Assembly: GCA_003150515.1 (NCBI GenBank)
Contig: QALW01000043.1
Span: 1-64,000 of the forward strand
DNA: 64,000 nt
Direction: 5' to 3'
Source: Selenomonadales bacterium
GTDB lineage: Bacteria; Bacillota; Clostridia; Christensenellales; QALW01
The position numbers were made by a program, and so were the translations under genes. This document shows, piece by piece, positions 34,703 to 42,706 of this stretch. The notes beneath the pieces were generated by a model that made no database searches, was not told where the DNA came from, and saw nothing but the letters and a program-made list of their open reading frames with translations. The first letter of the stretch is position 1. Each line of letters opens with the position of its first letter.

Positions 34703-35062
34703 ATGAAAAACATAGCGGCTATCGTTATTATATTTTTGCTGATGTTCGGAGCCTGTCTGGCGCTGGATGTTTATATAGAGCATTCTTTAGAAGAATTGTC
34801 CGCGGCTGTGGATAAAATCCATAAGAATAACGACATAGAATCTGTTAATGAATTTGAAAAGCTTTGGGAGAAGCATGAGGCGGGCTGGCTTATGGTTATG
34901 AAGCACAGCGAGGCGGATGAAATCAGCGAGCACGTCATGTCCATGAAAAAGAATCTGGAGCTGGGCGCAATGGACGGCTACGCCTTGGAACTGGAGCTTT
35001 TGAAACGGCATCTGGAGGATATGCCCAGCCATATAAAATTATCATTAAAGAATTTTCTCTAA
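34703..35062 (+). CDS. DUF4363 family protein
   Basis: 119 aa: one N-terminal membrane segment (about 4-22), then a helical coil with VNEFEKLWEKHEAGW. DUF4363 is regularly found next to DUF421, as here, so both probably act together at the membrane. Start ATG after AGAGGAG. Function unknown. Confidence 0.8.
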   Translation: MKNIAAIVIIFLLMFGACLALDVYIEHSLEELSAAVDKIHKNNDIESVNEFEKLWEKHEAGWLMVMKHSEADEISEHVMSMKKNLELGAMDGYALELELLKRHLEDMPSHIKLSLKNFL

Positions 35063-35408
35063 AATATGTCAAAAGTCTGCGCTGGAATATAGTATTTATT
35101 GAGGTAAAATCAATTAAAGAAAGAGATTATAGATTAAAAACCATTAATAAAGCATACGATTACAGACAATACATTTGCATTGAACAACAATATTCGCGCC
35201 GTTATTCTTCTAATATTTTATTAGATGATTCAGACTGCCTTGCAAAAGAAATATTTCTTATCCTATATGCGGGCGGAGAACATTTAAAAAAGCCGTTAGG
35301 CGCGGATGTGAATTCATACGGGGCTGCGGCTGCGTTTTCAAAACGTGAGAGATCAAAATATGCGCCATTGCATATTGCTCGTATTGTCTATAAAAGGAGG
35401 CTGATAAT
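35063..35408 (+). other. Region before spoIIE, open in one frame without an ATG
   Basis: 346 bp. The plus frame through 35101 is free of stop codons up to the TGA at 35452-35454, inside spoIIE. Its AT-rich start has GAGG (35101-35104) eight bases before an ATT (35113), so it could be read from ATT as about 113 aa (KERDYRLKTINKAYDYRQY...). It overlaps spoIIE by about 45 bases, which argues against a real gene. I list it as unproven. No promoter with good spacing was found; the spoIIE promoter should also lie here. Confidence 0.25.
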
Positions 35409-37679
35409 ATGGTTATTACGGACAAGCCCGGCCGGCTTAAGATTCAATGGCTGAAATACGCCGTCTTGGGAGTGCTCTGCGCGTTAATGAGCGGATGCGC
35501 GCTGGTTGAACAGCTTAGGCCTCTGGGGCCGGTGCTGCTGTGCGCGGCAATTAAGGAAAGGAAATATTTTGCCTCTGTTTTTGCCGGGGCGGTTATAGGA
35601 GGAATGTTCGCCGGCTTTGAATGGGGGGCGCTGGCGCTTAATTGTCTGCCGGTGGTATTCATTGCGCCCCTGCTGCTTTTAATTAAATATTTCGGCCGGA
35701 CAAAATACATATATAAATGCGCGGCGGTATTAGCTGCATATTTGCTTACTGCCCTTATAGCGCCCGCGCTTGATTATGATTATATTCTGCTGGCCCTTAA
35801 TGCCGCGGCGGCGTGCGGGCTTATTCCTCTTGCTGAAACAGCGGCGGATATGGCGGCGGATATGCAAAAAAAGGAGCGGCTTTCCCCGCGCGAGATGATC
35901 AGCCTGAATATATGCGTATGCCTGGTCATAATCGCCCTGCCTCATTTTGAAATTATAGGGCTTTCGCCTATTATGATTCTGGGATGCGTTTATGTATCGT
36001 TAGCCGGCGCACTTCTGGGCGCCGGCGGGGGCGCGGCGGCGGGCAGCCTGCTGGCCTTTCTGGCTGCTTTTAAAACGGGCAATTATGAATTAGCTCTCGT
36101 ATTCGCTTCAGGGGGCATGCTTTCCGGCCTGCTCAAGGATATGCGCAGGGCTGGCCCTCCGCTGGGATTGTTTATGGCCAATATCATATTTACGCTTATG
36201 CTCAGGCGGAATCTGGATTTAATACTCTCTGTTCAAAGCCTGCTGCTGGGCTGTCTGCCCGTTGTTTTAATGCCTCAAAGGATATATATTAAGCTTTGCG
36301 CGCTTTTTGCTTCTTCGCGGACGGGCGTCAATCTGGCCGTGCGCATCAAAGAGGAAAACGCGCAGAAATTAAGCGAGATCAGCGGAGTGCTCGCCGATAT
36401 GGGGCGTATATTTAAAAGCTCGCAGACGGACGCGGCCGCGCGCAAGGCGGCGCTTTGCGGCATAGCGGCCAGCGAGGTCTGCTCTCAGTGCTCCCAGTAT
36501 GATTATTGCTGGAAGAGCAGATATGCCGATACATACGGAGATTTCAAGCAGCTTGCGGCGCTGGTGTATGTAGTGGGAGCCGTTTCGCCCTGCGATGTGC
36601 CCGCGCCTCTTAAAAACAGATGTCATTATTGGGTGCAGGTGCTTATAAGCATGAATACCCATAATCAGCTCCTGCTGGGGGAGGAGCCTGAAAAAAAGGA
36701 AAGCACCATAGCGCTGGAATGCGAAAGCATTTCCCGTATGTTGGACGCTTTGACTGCGGAAAACCTTATAGAATCAGAATATGATGAAAAGCTGGAGGGA
36801 GAATTGGCCGGCGCGCTTAAGCAGCGGGGAATAGACGCGCGCGAGATTATCTGCCGCAAAAGCGGTCTCCAAACCGAGATTAAGGTGGTGAGGCAGGCGT
36901 GCCGCTCAGGCAGGGAATGCACGGCCGCCATCCTGTCCGAATTAAAAAAGCTTACGGACGTGCAGTTTATATGCGATTATAAGAAGTGCAATGCAACGGG
37001 AGAAAAATGCGTTTGCAGCTTTATACCCCTTCCGCGTCTGCGCGTTTCGGGATATGCGGCCCGCCAGAAGAAAGAGGGAGAGCGGGTATGCGGCGATACC
37101 TTTGCGCTTAAGCCCATAAAAGGCGGAAAATATTTGGCTGCAATCAGCGACGGCATGGGAAGCGGCCCGGGCGCTCTGGCCGAAAGCGAGCGGGCGGTTT
37201 CATTAGCAGAAACGCTGCTGGAGGGCGGGATGACTTCCTCTGCTTCCTATTCGCTGATTAATCAGCTGCTCTATCTCAGCAGCCAGAAGGAGAGCTATTC
37301 CACTTTGGACGCATGCGTGCTGGATCTTAATGACGGGATTATGGAATGGGGGAAGATAGGAGCGTGTCCGGGATATATCTTAAGAGAGGGACGCGCCGTA
37401 AGCTTTGAATGCGCCTCTTTGCCGGCCGGCATTGTGGACAGCGTTCATCCGGGCATGATGAAAAAGCTTATACGAAGCGGAGACGTTATAGTTTTGCTCA
37501 GCGACGGGGTGTACGACGCGCTTGCGGGAGCTCAGGACGGAATAAAGGAATATTTGGAGAACAACTGCCAGCTTGACGCGGAATCGTTGGCTAAAGGGCT
37601 GCTGGCAAAGGCGCTGGAAGCATATTCGGGCAAGGCTAAGGACGATATGACGGCGCTTGCCGTAAAAATAAGCGCATAG
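35409..37679 (+). CDS. spoIIE: Stage II sporulation protein E
   Basis: 756-aa polytopic phosphatase. About ten membrane segments fill residues 15-300; a central region (about 300-540) carries Cys pairs, and a PP2C domain (540-756) has FALKPIKGGKYLAAISDGMGSG and LLSDGVYDAL with the metal-binding Asp residues. It dephosphorylates SpoIIAA to activate sigma-F in the forespore. Start ATG follows AAAAGGAGG (35393-35400). A rho-independent terminator is at 37778-37824. Confidence 0.95.
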   Translation: MVITDKPGRLKIQWLKYAVLGVLCALMSGCALVEQLRPLGPVLLCAAIKERKYFASVFAGAVIGGMFAGFEWGALALNCLPVVFIAPLLLLIKYFGRTKYIYKCAAVLAAYLLTALIAPALDYDYILLALNAAAACGLIPLAETAADMAADMQKKERLSPREMISLNICVCLVIIALPHFEIIGLSPIMILGCVYVSLAGALLGAGGGAAAGSLLAFLAAFKTGNYELALVFASGGMLSGLLKDMRRAGPPLGLFMANIIFTLMLRRNLDLILSVQSLLLGCLPVVLMPQRIYIKLCALFASSRTGVNLAVRIKEENAQKLSEISGVLADMGRIFKSSQTDAAARKAALCGIAASEVCSQCSQYDYCWKSRYADTYGDFKQLAALVYVVGAVSPCDVPAPLKNRCHYWVQVLISMNTHNQLLLGEEPEKKESTIALECESISRMLDALTAENLIESEYDEKLEGELAGALKQRGIDAREIICRKSGLQTEIKVVRQACRSGRECTAAILSELKKLTDVQFICDYKKCNATGEKCVCSFIPLPRLRVSGYAARQKKEGERVCGDTFALKPIKGGKYLAAISDGMGSGPGALAESERAVSLAETLLEGGMTSSASYSLINQLLYLSSQKESYSTLDACVLDLNDGIMEWGKIGACPGYILREGRAVSFECASLPAGIVDSVHPGMMKKLIRSGDVIVLLSDGVYDALAGAQDGIKEYLENNCQLDAESLAKGLLAKALEAYSGKAKDDMTALAVKISA

Positions 37680-37777
37680 GCGATACAATCAGGGTATAAT
37701 GCGTTTTTGCGGGAATAATGAGGCTGCTTCCGGTTTAGTCCAAGAAAAGCTTCAATATTTCTAAGCTATGCCCGTTT

Positions 37778-37824
37778 GCAATAAAAAGGCTTTGGGACAA
37801 ATTTCCCCAAAGCCTTTTTATTGC
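37778..37824 (+). terminator. Terminator after spoIIE
   Basis: 19-bp stem 37778-37796/37806-37824 with a 9-nt loop; the right arm carries TTTTTATT. It works on both strands. Confidence 0.85.
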
Positions 37825-37966
37825 TCCCGCGCTTTGAAAGGGCGCGGGCAGCCCGGGCGCGCCTGATGGGAAGCAAGGAAGTTTTCAAGAGCAGGATTAA
37901 GCTGCATAGCGCGCATGCTTTCATAATTAAAATATATATTCAGCAGGGTATATGCTGAAAACAAAT

Positions 37967-37991
37967 AAAAAGCAGGCGAAACCTGCTTTTT
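37967..37991 (-). terminator. Terminator of tRNA-Pro
   Basis: 10-bp stem (37967-37976 with 37982-37991), loop CGAAA, directly after the CCA end on the minus strand and ending in TTTTT. Confidence 0.8.
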
Positions 37992-38067
37992 GGTCTGGGT
38001 GAGAGGATTCGAACCTCCGGCCTCTTGAACCCCATTCAAGCACGCTACCAAACTGCGCCACACCCAG
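37991..38067 (-). tRNA. tRNA-Pro, anticodon GGG
   Basis: 77 nt, encoded CCA at 37993-37991. Acceptor CTGGGTG pairs with CACCCAG; anticodon stem CTTGA/TCAAG with loop ATGGGGT gives anticodon GGG; T-arm contains GGTTCGAATCC. The acceptor, D-, anticodon and T-stems fold as a standard cloverleaf. A -35/-10 promoter is at 38102-38130. Confidence 0.96.
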
Positions 38068-38101
38068 ATTTATTATATCTATTTCTTTATCTGACCTAGC
38101 T

Positions 38102-38130
38102 ATTTTAGCGCAATAATAAATAATTGTCAA
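38102..38130 (-). promoter_or_regulatory. Promoter of tRNA-Pro
   Basis: On the minus strand TTGACA (38130-38125), 17-bp spacer, TAAAAT (38107-38102), about 35 bases before the tRNA. Confidence 0.7.
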
Positions 38131-38304
38131 TAAGAAAAATCAGCAAGCCGCATAAATTATTTCATAGCTCTATGGCGGGAATTTATATATTAATGGGGCG
38201 GAGCATAAATGCATTTGACATCTCCCGAAAAATGTCTTATTGTTAGGCCATAAAAACAAGGCAACGAGGGGCGCTTGGATATTAATATTAAGGAGCGTAG
38301 GCGG

Positions 38305-38643
38305 ATGAAGAAAAAAATTTGGGCGGCCGTAATATGCGGCATTATAGCTTTATTGGCCGCTGCGGGCTGCATATTGCTCTATAAAAAGCCTCATGCGGAT
38401 ACGGTGCTTATTCTCCAGGATGGGCGCGAATTATATAGGCTGGAGCTTTCCAGGACGGAAAATAAAACGATTAATATTGAATATAACGGAAAAATTAATA
38501 CTGTGGAAATCAGGAATCATAAAATACGAATGCTTGACGCCGACTGTCCCGATCATACCTGCGTGCATATGGGCTATCTGGAATCCGCTCCGATAATCTG
38601 CCTGCCCAACAGGCTGGTAATTCAATTTGCAGATGAGGAATAA
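38305..38643 (+). CDS. NusG domain II protein with N-terminal anchor
   Basis: 112 aa. Membrane segment about 6-27, then a NusG_II beta-barrel with CPDHTCVHMGYLESAPIICLPNRLVI, as in many extracellular NusG_II proteins of Bacillota. Cysteines C-x4-C and C could bind a metal or heme. The ATG at 38305 has GGAG nine bases upstream; an upstream in-frame ATG has a weaker site. The last 11 codons and the stop are part of the tandem repeat at 38612. Confidence 0.78.
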   Translation: MKKKIWAAVICGIIALLAAAGCILLYKKPHADTVLILQDGRELYRLELSRTENKTINIEYNGKINTVEIRNHKIRMLDADCPDHTCVHMGYLESAPIICLPNRLVIQFADEE

Positions 38644-38727
38644 ATTTAAAAAATCTTTGCCCTGGCGCGGGCTGGTAATTCAATTTGCAGATACGGAATA
38701 AATTTATAAAATCTTTGTCTTGACGCG
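38612..38727. repeat. 58-bp tandem repeat over a gene 3' end
   Basis: 38612-38669 and 38670-38727 are near-identical 58-bp copies; a third partial copy starts at 38728 (GGCTGG). Each full copy carries the last ~10 codons and a stop of the NusG_II protein (LVIQFADEE / LVIQFADTE). Copies differ at a few positions. Confidence 0.9.
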
Positions 38728-38744
38728 GGCTGGAAATGATTTTT

Positions 38745-38780
38745 TGCAGGCGAAGCAAATATGCTCCGCCTGCATTGTTT
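38745..38780 (+). terminator. Terminator after the NusG-II gene
   Basis: Stem 38745-38757/38762-38774 with one internal mismatch, loop AATA, then TTGTTTTAATT. Confidence 0.65.
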
Positions 38781-38878
38781 TAATTGTGCTCTTTTTTAGG
38801 CCGCGGTTTATTTTAACGTCTTAATTAAAGCATTCTTTCAGCGCTTTATTACGCGCGGAGAACGCCGGCATGCTTTTA

Positions 38879-40669
38879 TTATCTGTCCTGTTCGGAGCGC
38901 CGGTCGTCCGCCTGCTGCCGCTGATTATTTTCAGGGAGCGGAGCGGAATCCTGTTTTTTATGTTCATTTGATTGGGCGTGTGAAGGAGGAAGGGCAATCT
39001 CCTGTTTGTTCCGTTCAGGCTGCCCGGCCCCGCCGCCTTTATCCTTATTGCTTTCTTCAGGCAGATTCTGGGCAAATTCACAAGTCCATAATACGACGTT
39101 ATCTCCGGGCTCTAATAAAACTCCTCCGCGCGGAATAATAGTGCGCCCGTTTTTCTTTTTAATGGCTATTATAAGGGTGTTGGAGGAGAGAGTAATCTCG
39201 CGTATGCGCTTATTGGCCCATTTGTGACGCGCGTTTATTTCAATCTCGTTTAATTCCGCTCCTGAATCGTCTTTATATTTTTCTCCGCTTAAAACTAATA
39301 TATCGCCTGCTTTTATGCGCGTTCGCCCGTTGGGAAGTATGGTTTGATCGCCCCGTTTGAGCATAACTACCAATATATCCAGGGCCAGCTTGAGCTCGCC
39401 TATGGTTTTTCCTGCCCAGGAATGATTTTTGGTTATCTTGGTTTTGATAAGCTGCAGCTCCTCGTCCTCCTGATAGTCGTTAAAGGTGCGCAGCACGCTG
39501 CCGCCGGGCTCTACCATTTTAAGCTTTTTGGCCGCCATAGGCAGAAGGGCGCCCTGAAGCCCTACTGAAAGCAGGCAGGCGAAGAATACTATATGGAACA
39601 GGTCGTGATTGATATATGAGCTGTTTACAGTAGCCATAATGGCGAAGACAATAGAGGAGGCGCCGCGCAGCCCCGCGAAGGATACGAGAAGCTGCTGATT
39701 AACAGGGCAGCGGGCGGGGGAAAGCAGGGCGAAAACTGTTACCGGACGCGCTATAAGAGTTAAAAACAGCGCAATGGCCAGAGAGGGGAGTATGATTTGG
39801 GGAAGCTGGGAGGGAAAGGCCAGCAGTCCCAACAGGAAAAATACTATTATCTGAGCCAGATTGGTAATGCCGTCAAAGAAATGCACGAGAGGAGCTTTAT
39901 TCTTAATTTTGCTGTTGCCCAGGATGATGCCCGCGATATATACGGCTAAATATCCGTTGCCGCCTGTTATTGAGCAGACGGCGTATGTCAGCAGGGCTAC
40001 GGCCAGCACGAATAAAGTATCCATGCCGCCAATATAAAAATTGATGCGTTTAAGCAGCCATACGGCCGCGAAGGCCAGCGCCCCTCCTATGAGGGCGCCG
40101 TAAACCAGCTGGGAAAAGAGCATGTATGCGACGGAGCCCGCGCTTGTCTGGCCGGACATAAGGGTGAGACAGGTTATGGTGAGCATATAAGCGAAAGGAT
40201 CATTGCTTCCGCTTTCAATTTCCAAAAGGGAGGCTGTGTGATGCTTGAGATTAAGCTTTTTCTGGCGCAGGATGGCAAATACGGACGCGGCGTCGGTAGA
40301 GCTTATTACTGAGCCTATTAAAAAGCTCTCCAGCCATTCAAAGCCCAAAGCCAGATGGCAGAAAAGGCCGGTAAGAGCAGCCGTGGCCACAACCCCCAAT
40401 GTGGAAAGAGCTATAGCCTTTCCCGCTACGGGCTTGGCTTGCTTCCAGTTTGTGCCGAAGCCGCCGTAGAACATTATGATTATAAGAGCATATGAACATA
40501 TTTGCTCGGCAAAGGTATAATCGTCAAACGGGATTTTAAAAATGCCGTCCGAGCCGAACAGCATTCCCAAAACTATGAACATTAACAGGGAGGGCAGACC
40601 TAATTTATAAGAAAGCTTTCCGGCCGCTATACATATGACAATTATTAAGGAAATTAAAAGCAGCGCCAT
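38879..40669 (-). CDS. Potassium/proton antiporter (NhaP2/CvrA-like)
   Basis: 596 aa. N-terminal CPA1-type Na+/H+ antiporter with about 12 membrane segments (residues 5-385; ISSTDAASVFAIL near 110-125), then a cytoplasmic RCK_C/TrkA_C part (about 400-540; two copies: GELKLALDILVVMLKRGD and IREITLSSNTLIIAIKK). The C-terminal 55 residues are a low-complexity Gln/Asn/Lys tail. Likely exports K+ in exchange for protons. Start ATG after GGAGGAGG; promoter at 40821-40850. Confidence 0.88.
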   Translation of the reverse strand: MALLLISLIIVICIAAGKLSYKLGLPSLLMFIVLGMLFGSDGIFKIPFDDYTFAEQICSYALIIIMFYGGFGTNWKQAKPVAGKAIALSTLGVVATAALTGLFCHLALGFEWLESFLIGSVISSTDAASVFAILRQKKLNLKHHTASLLEIESGSNDPFAYMLTITCLTLMSGQTSAGSVAYMLFSQLVYGALIGGALAFAAVWLLKRINFYIGGMDTLFVLAVALLTYAVCSITGGNGYLAVYIAGIILGNSKIKNKAPLVHFFDGITNLAQIIVFFLLGLLAFPSQLPQIILPSLAIALFLTLIARPVTVFALLSPARCPVNQQLLVSFAGLRGASSIVFAIMATVNSSYINHDLFHIVFFACLLSVGLQGALLPMAAKKLKMVEPGGSVLRTFNDYQEDEELQLIKTKITKNHSWAGKTIGELKLALDILVVMLKRGDQTILPNGRTRIKAGDILVLSGEKYKDDSGAELNEIEINARHKWANKRIREITLSSNTLIIAIKKKNGRTIIPRGGVLLEPGDNVVLWTCEFAQNLPEESNKDKGGGAGQPERNKQEIALPPSHAQSNEHKKQDSAPLPENNQRQQADDRRSEQDR

Positions 40670-41025
40670 GACCGTCCTCCTCCATATTTGATTATAATAG
40701 GCGTTTATCCAGTTTAAAAGGCATATGAATGCAATTCATTTCCGCCGGCTGATAGAAATAAAATCAATATACCTATAAAACTTGAACCTCCCTATAAATC
40801 AATATACATTTTCTATTAGAATAATACCATAAAAACTGCCCGTCTGTCAAATTGGCGCTTCGGCTTCAGGCGCGTCCGGCCGCCGCTGAGAAATTCTGAT
40901 TTGGACCATCGTTCAATCTCCGCCTTTCTGTTTTGCGCGGTTTTTCAGCAGCTTGAATATGTATGAGAAAAGCCCCTGAAACGCCCTCAAAGGGCCGTCT
41001 CAAGGGCCTTTGCCCGCAAAATGGG
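40670..41025. other. Region between M23 gene and antiporter
   Basis: 356 bp. It contains the antiporter promoter (40821-40850) and a leader with the 12-base repeat AAATCAATATAC at 40761-40772 and 40796-40807, each next to CCTATAAA. No known riboswitch was recognised. Positions 40860-41020 show no clear structure; the M23 gene ends at 41026. Confidence 0.5.
40821..40850 (-). promoter_or_regulatory. Promoter of the K+/H+ antiporter
   Basis: On the minus strand TTGACA (40850-40845), 18-bp spacer, TATTAT (40826-40821). Confidence 0.65.
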
Positions 41026-41775
41026 TTATTTGCTCAGGCCGCTGAGATAATCTTCGGGGTTAAGGGCTTTTTCTACTTCTTGTCCATCCTTGGTTTCAAT
41101 CTGAATTACCTCGAAATGAAGATGATTGCCCTCCGCGCTCTCATTAATGGCGCTGTTGCCCGCCTGGCCTATAACCTGTCCGCGGCGGACGGTATCTCCC
41201 GCTTTCAGATTCTCGGCAATGCTGCCTAACGAGGCGTAGACTGTCTTAAGCCCGCCTGCATGGGAGAGCACTACCTTATTGCCCATAAGAGGGTCGCTTT
41301 CGGCGCTGACCACCGTGCCGTCCAGAACAGAGAATATTTCCGCTCCTTCATCGCAGATGATGTCTACGCCCGCATGGGTGCTCCACATGTTGAGAGTCTC
41401 CGAATACACCAGCGATTCCACTGCATGCCCTTTAGCCAGTTTTGAGGAATTGACGGGATTGTGCATGGATACTTCCACATCTCCGTTTCCGCTGGCAGGC
41501 TTCTCGGTCTGAGTGGACTGGGGGGAAGTCGGACGGACGGTATTCTGCGAGGTCGGTTTGGCCGTCTGATTGGCCGTCTGCTGGACGGTGGCCGTGCTCT
41601 TCGGCCGCTCCACTTCGCCGCTGGGCTGCTTATCGCCCGTAAGCGCTACTGCGCAGGTTATTCCGATTGCCGCCACGCAGACAAATACGATTGCGTACAA
41701 TCCCTGCTTGCCCAAAAGCTTGCTTATGGATTTCTTTTCTCTTTCGGACTTGTCCTTTATTGGTCCAAGATTCAT
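41026..41775 (-). CDS. SpoIIQ-like M23 peptidase
   Basis: 249 aa. N-terminal membrane segment (about 27-48), a Gln/Thr/Pro/Ser-rich stalk (55-100) and a LytM/M23 domain. Both M23 metal motifs appear: HxxxD as THAGVD near 146 and HxH as NHLHFEV near 228, so unlike Bacillus SpoIIQ it could be active. Topology and length fit SpoIIQ of Clostridia, which bridges forespore and mother cell, but M23 stalk proteins also act in cell-wall turnover. The ATG 41775 lies eight bases after GGAGG. Confidence 0.7.
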   Translation of the reverse strand: MNLGPIKDKSEREKKSISKLLGKQGLYAIVFVCVAAIGITCAVALTGDKQPSGEVERPKSTATVQQTANQTAKPTSQNTVRPTSPQSTQTEKPASGNGDVEVSMHNPVNSSKLAKGHAVESLVYSETLNMWSTHAGVDIICDEGAEIFSVLDGTVVSAESDPLMGNKVVLSHAGGLKTVYASLGSIAENLKAGDTVRRGQVIGQAGNSAINESAEGNHLHFEVIQIETKDGQEVEKALNPEDYLSGLSK

Positions 41776-41862
41776 TATAAACACCTCCAACGCTATTTTG
41801 GCCAATATATGGGGGCTTCATACACAGGGCGCTTAAAAAATAATAATATTTTTTCCGTCCCG

Positions 41863-41891
41863 TTGACAAAAACCCTTATTCTGGTTATAGT
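41863..41891 (+). promoter_or_regulatory. Promoter of the Nudix gene
   Basis: TTGACA (41863-41868), 17-bp spacer, TATAGT (41886-41891). The -35 TTGTCA (41869-41864, with TATTAT at 41845-41840, spacer 18) of the divergent M23 gene overlaps it. Confidence 0.65.
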
Positions 41892-41952
41892 GTTTTCAAA
41901 TTCAGGAAATTTATTCAGCCGTTTTAAATTAATTTAGTTTTTGGAGGCATAT

Positions 41953-42498
41953 ATGAATTTGGAAGAAAAGACGCTAACTCAGGAACGCCTTTATCAGGGA
42001 AGAATAATAAATCTGCGCCGGGATACCGTAGCGCTGGCAAACGGCCGGGAAGCTCTGAGGGAGGTTGTGGAACATACGGGCGGGGTATGCGTGGCCGCGC
42101 TGACTAAAGAGGGAGAAGTGCTTCTGGTGGAACAGTTCAGATATCCTTATAAAGAAGTTCTGCTGGAAATCCCCGCGGGCAAGCTGGAAAAAGGGGAAGA
42201 GGCGGAAATCTGCGGCAGGCGCGAGCTTGCAGAGGAGACGGGCGCGCGGGCGAAAAAGTTTGTTTCTTTAGGCCGGCTCTATCCCTCGCCGGGCTACTGC
42301 GCTGAAATAATTTATATGTACGCCGCATGCGGGTTGAGCTTCGGAGAGCAGAATCTGGACGAGGACGAATTTTTGAATGTAAAGCGGATTAAACTGGAGG
42401 AAGCCGTAAATATGGTGCTGGAGAATAAAATTACGGACGCTAAAACCCAGGCGGCTCTTTTGAAGCTGTATCTGCTCAGGGACAGGCTTTTTCAATAA
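41953..42498 (+). CDS. Nudix hydrolase, ADP-ribose pyrophosphatase type
   Basis: 181 aa. The Nudix box GKLEKGEEAEICGRRELAEE is followed by TGA, matching Gx5Ex7REUxEExGU; the segment VAALTKEGEVLLVEQFRYPYKE is characteristic of the ADP-ribose group. Hydrolyses ADP-ribose to AMP and ribose 5-phosphate in the cytoplasm. The ATG 41953 with GGAGG five bases upstream is used; a TTG at 41941 covers the binding site. Confidence 0.88.
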   Translation: MNLEEKTLTQERLYQGRIINLRRDTVALANGREALREVVEHTGGVCVAALTKEGEVLLVEQFRYPYKEVLLEIPAGKLEKGEEAEICGRRELAEETGARAKKFVSLGRLYPSPGYCAEIIYMYAACGLSFGEQNLDEDEFLNVKRIKLEEAVNMVLENKITDAKTQAALLKLYLLRDRLFQ

Positions 42499-42631
42499 AT
42501 ATTGAAAGAATAATAGGACGCAGGTGGGGTTTAATTGCGCCGACGCTGAAAATGTTTTCCGGCCGGGGCGTTTTTACGCCCATTTTATTTTGGACGTAAA
42601 TTTAATCAGAAATAAAAAATTTACTCTTGCG

Positions 42632-42660
42632 TTGTCTTCAAAAATAAAGTAAAATACAAT
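42632..42660 (+). promoter_or_regulatory. Promoter of the glycosidase-like gene
   Basis: TTGTCT (42632-42637), 17-bp spacer, TACAAT (42655-42660), 47 bases before the chosen ATG. Confidence 0.6.
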
Positions 42661-42706
42661 AAGTTTACAAAATACGGGGCTATATAAAAGCATGAAAGGA
42701 ATACTT

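Noticed and set aside
37818..38063. Small minus-strand open frames over the tRNA
   Set aside because: They cover tRNA-Pro and its terminator and contain no protein-like motif.
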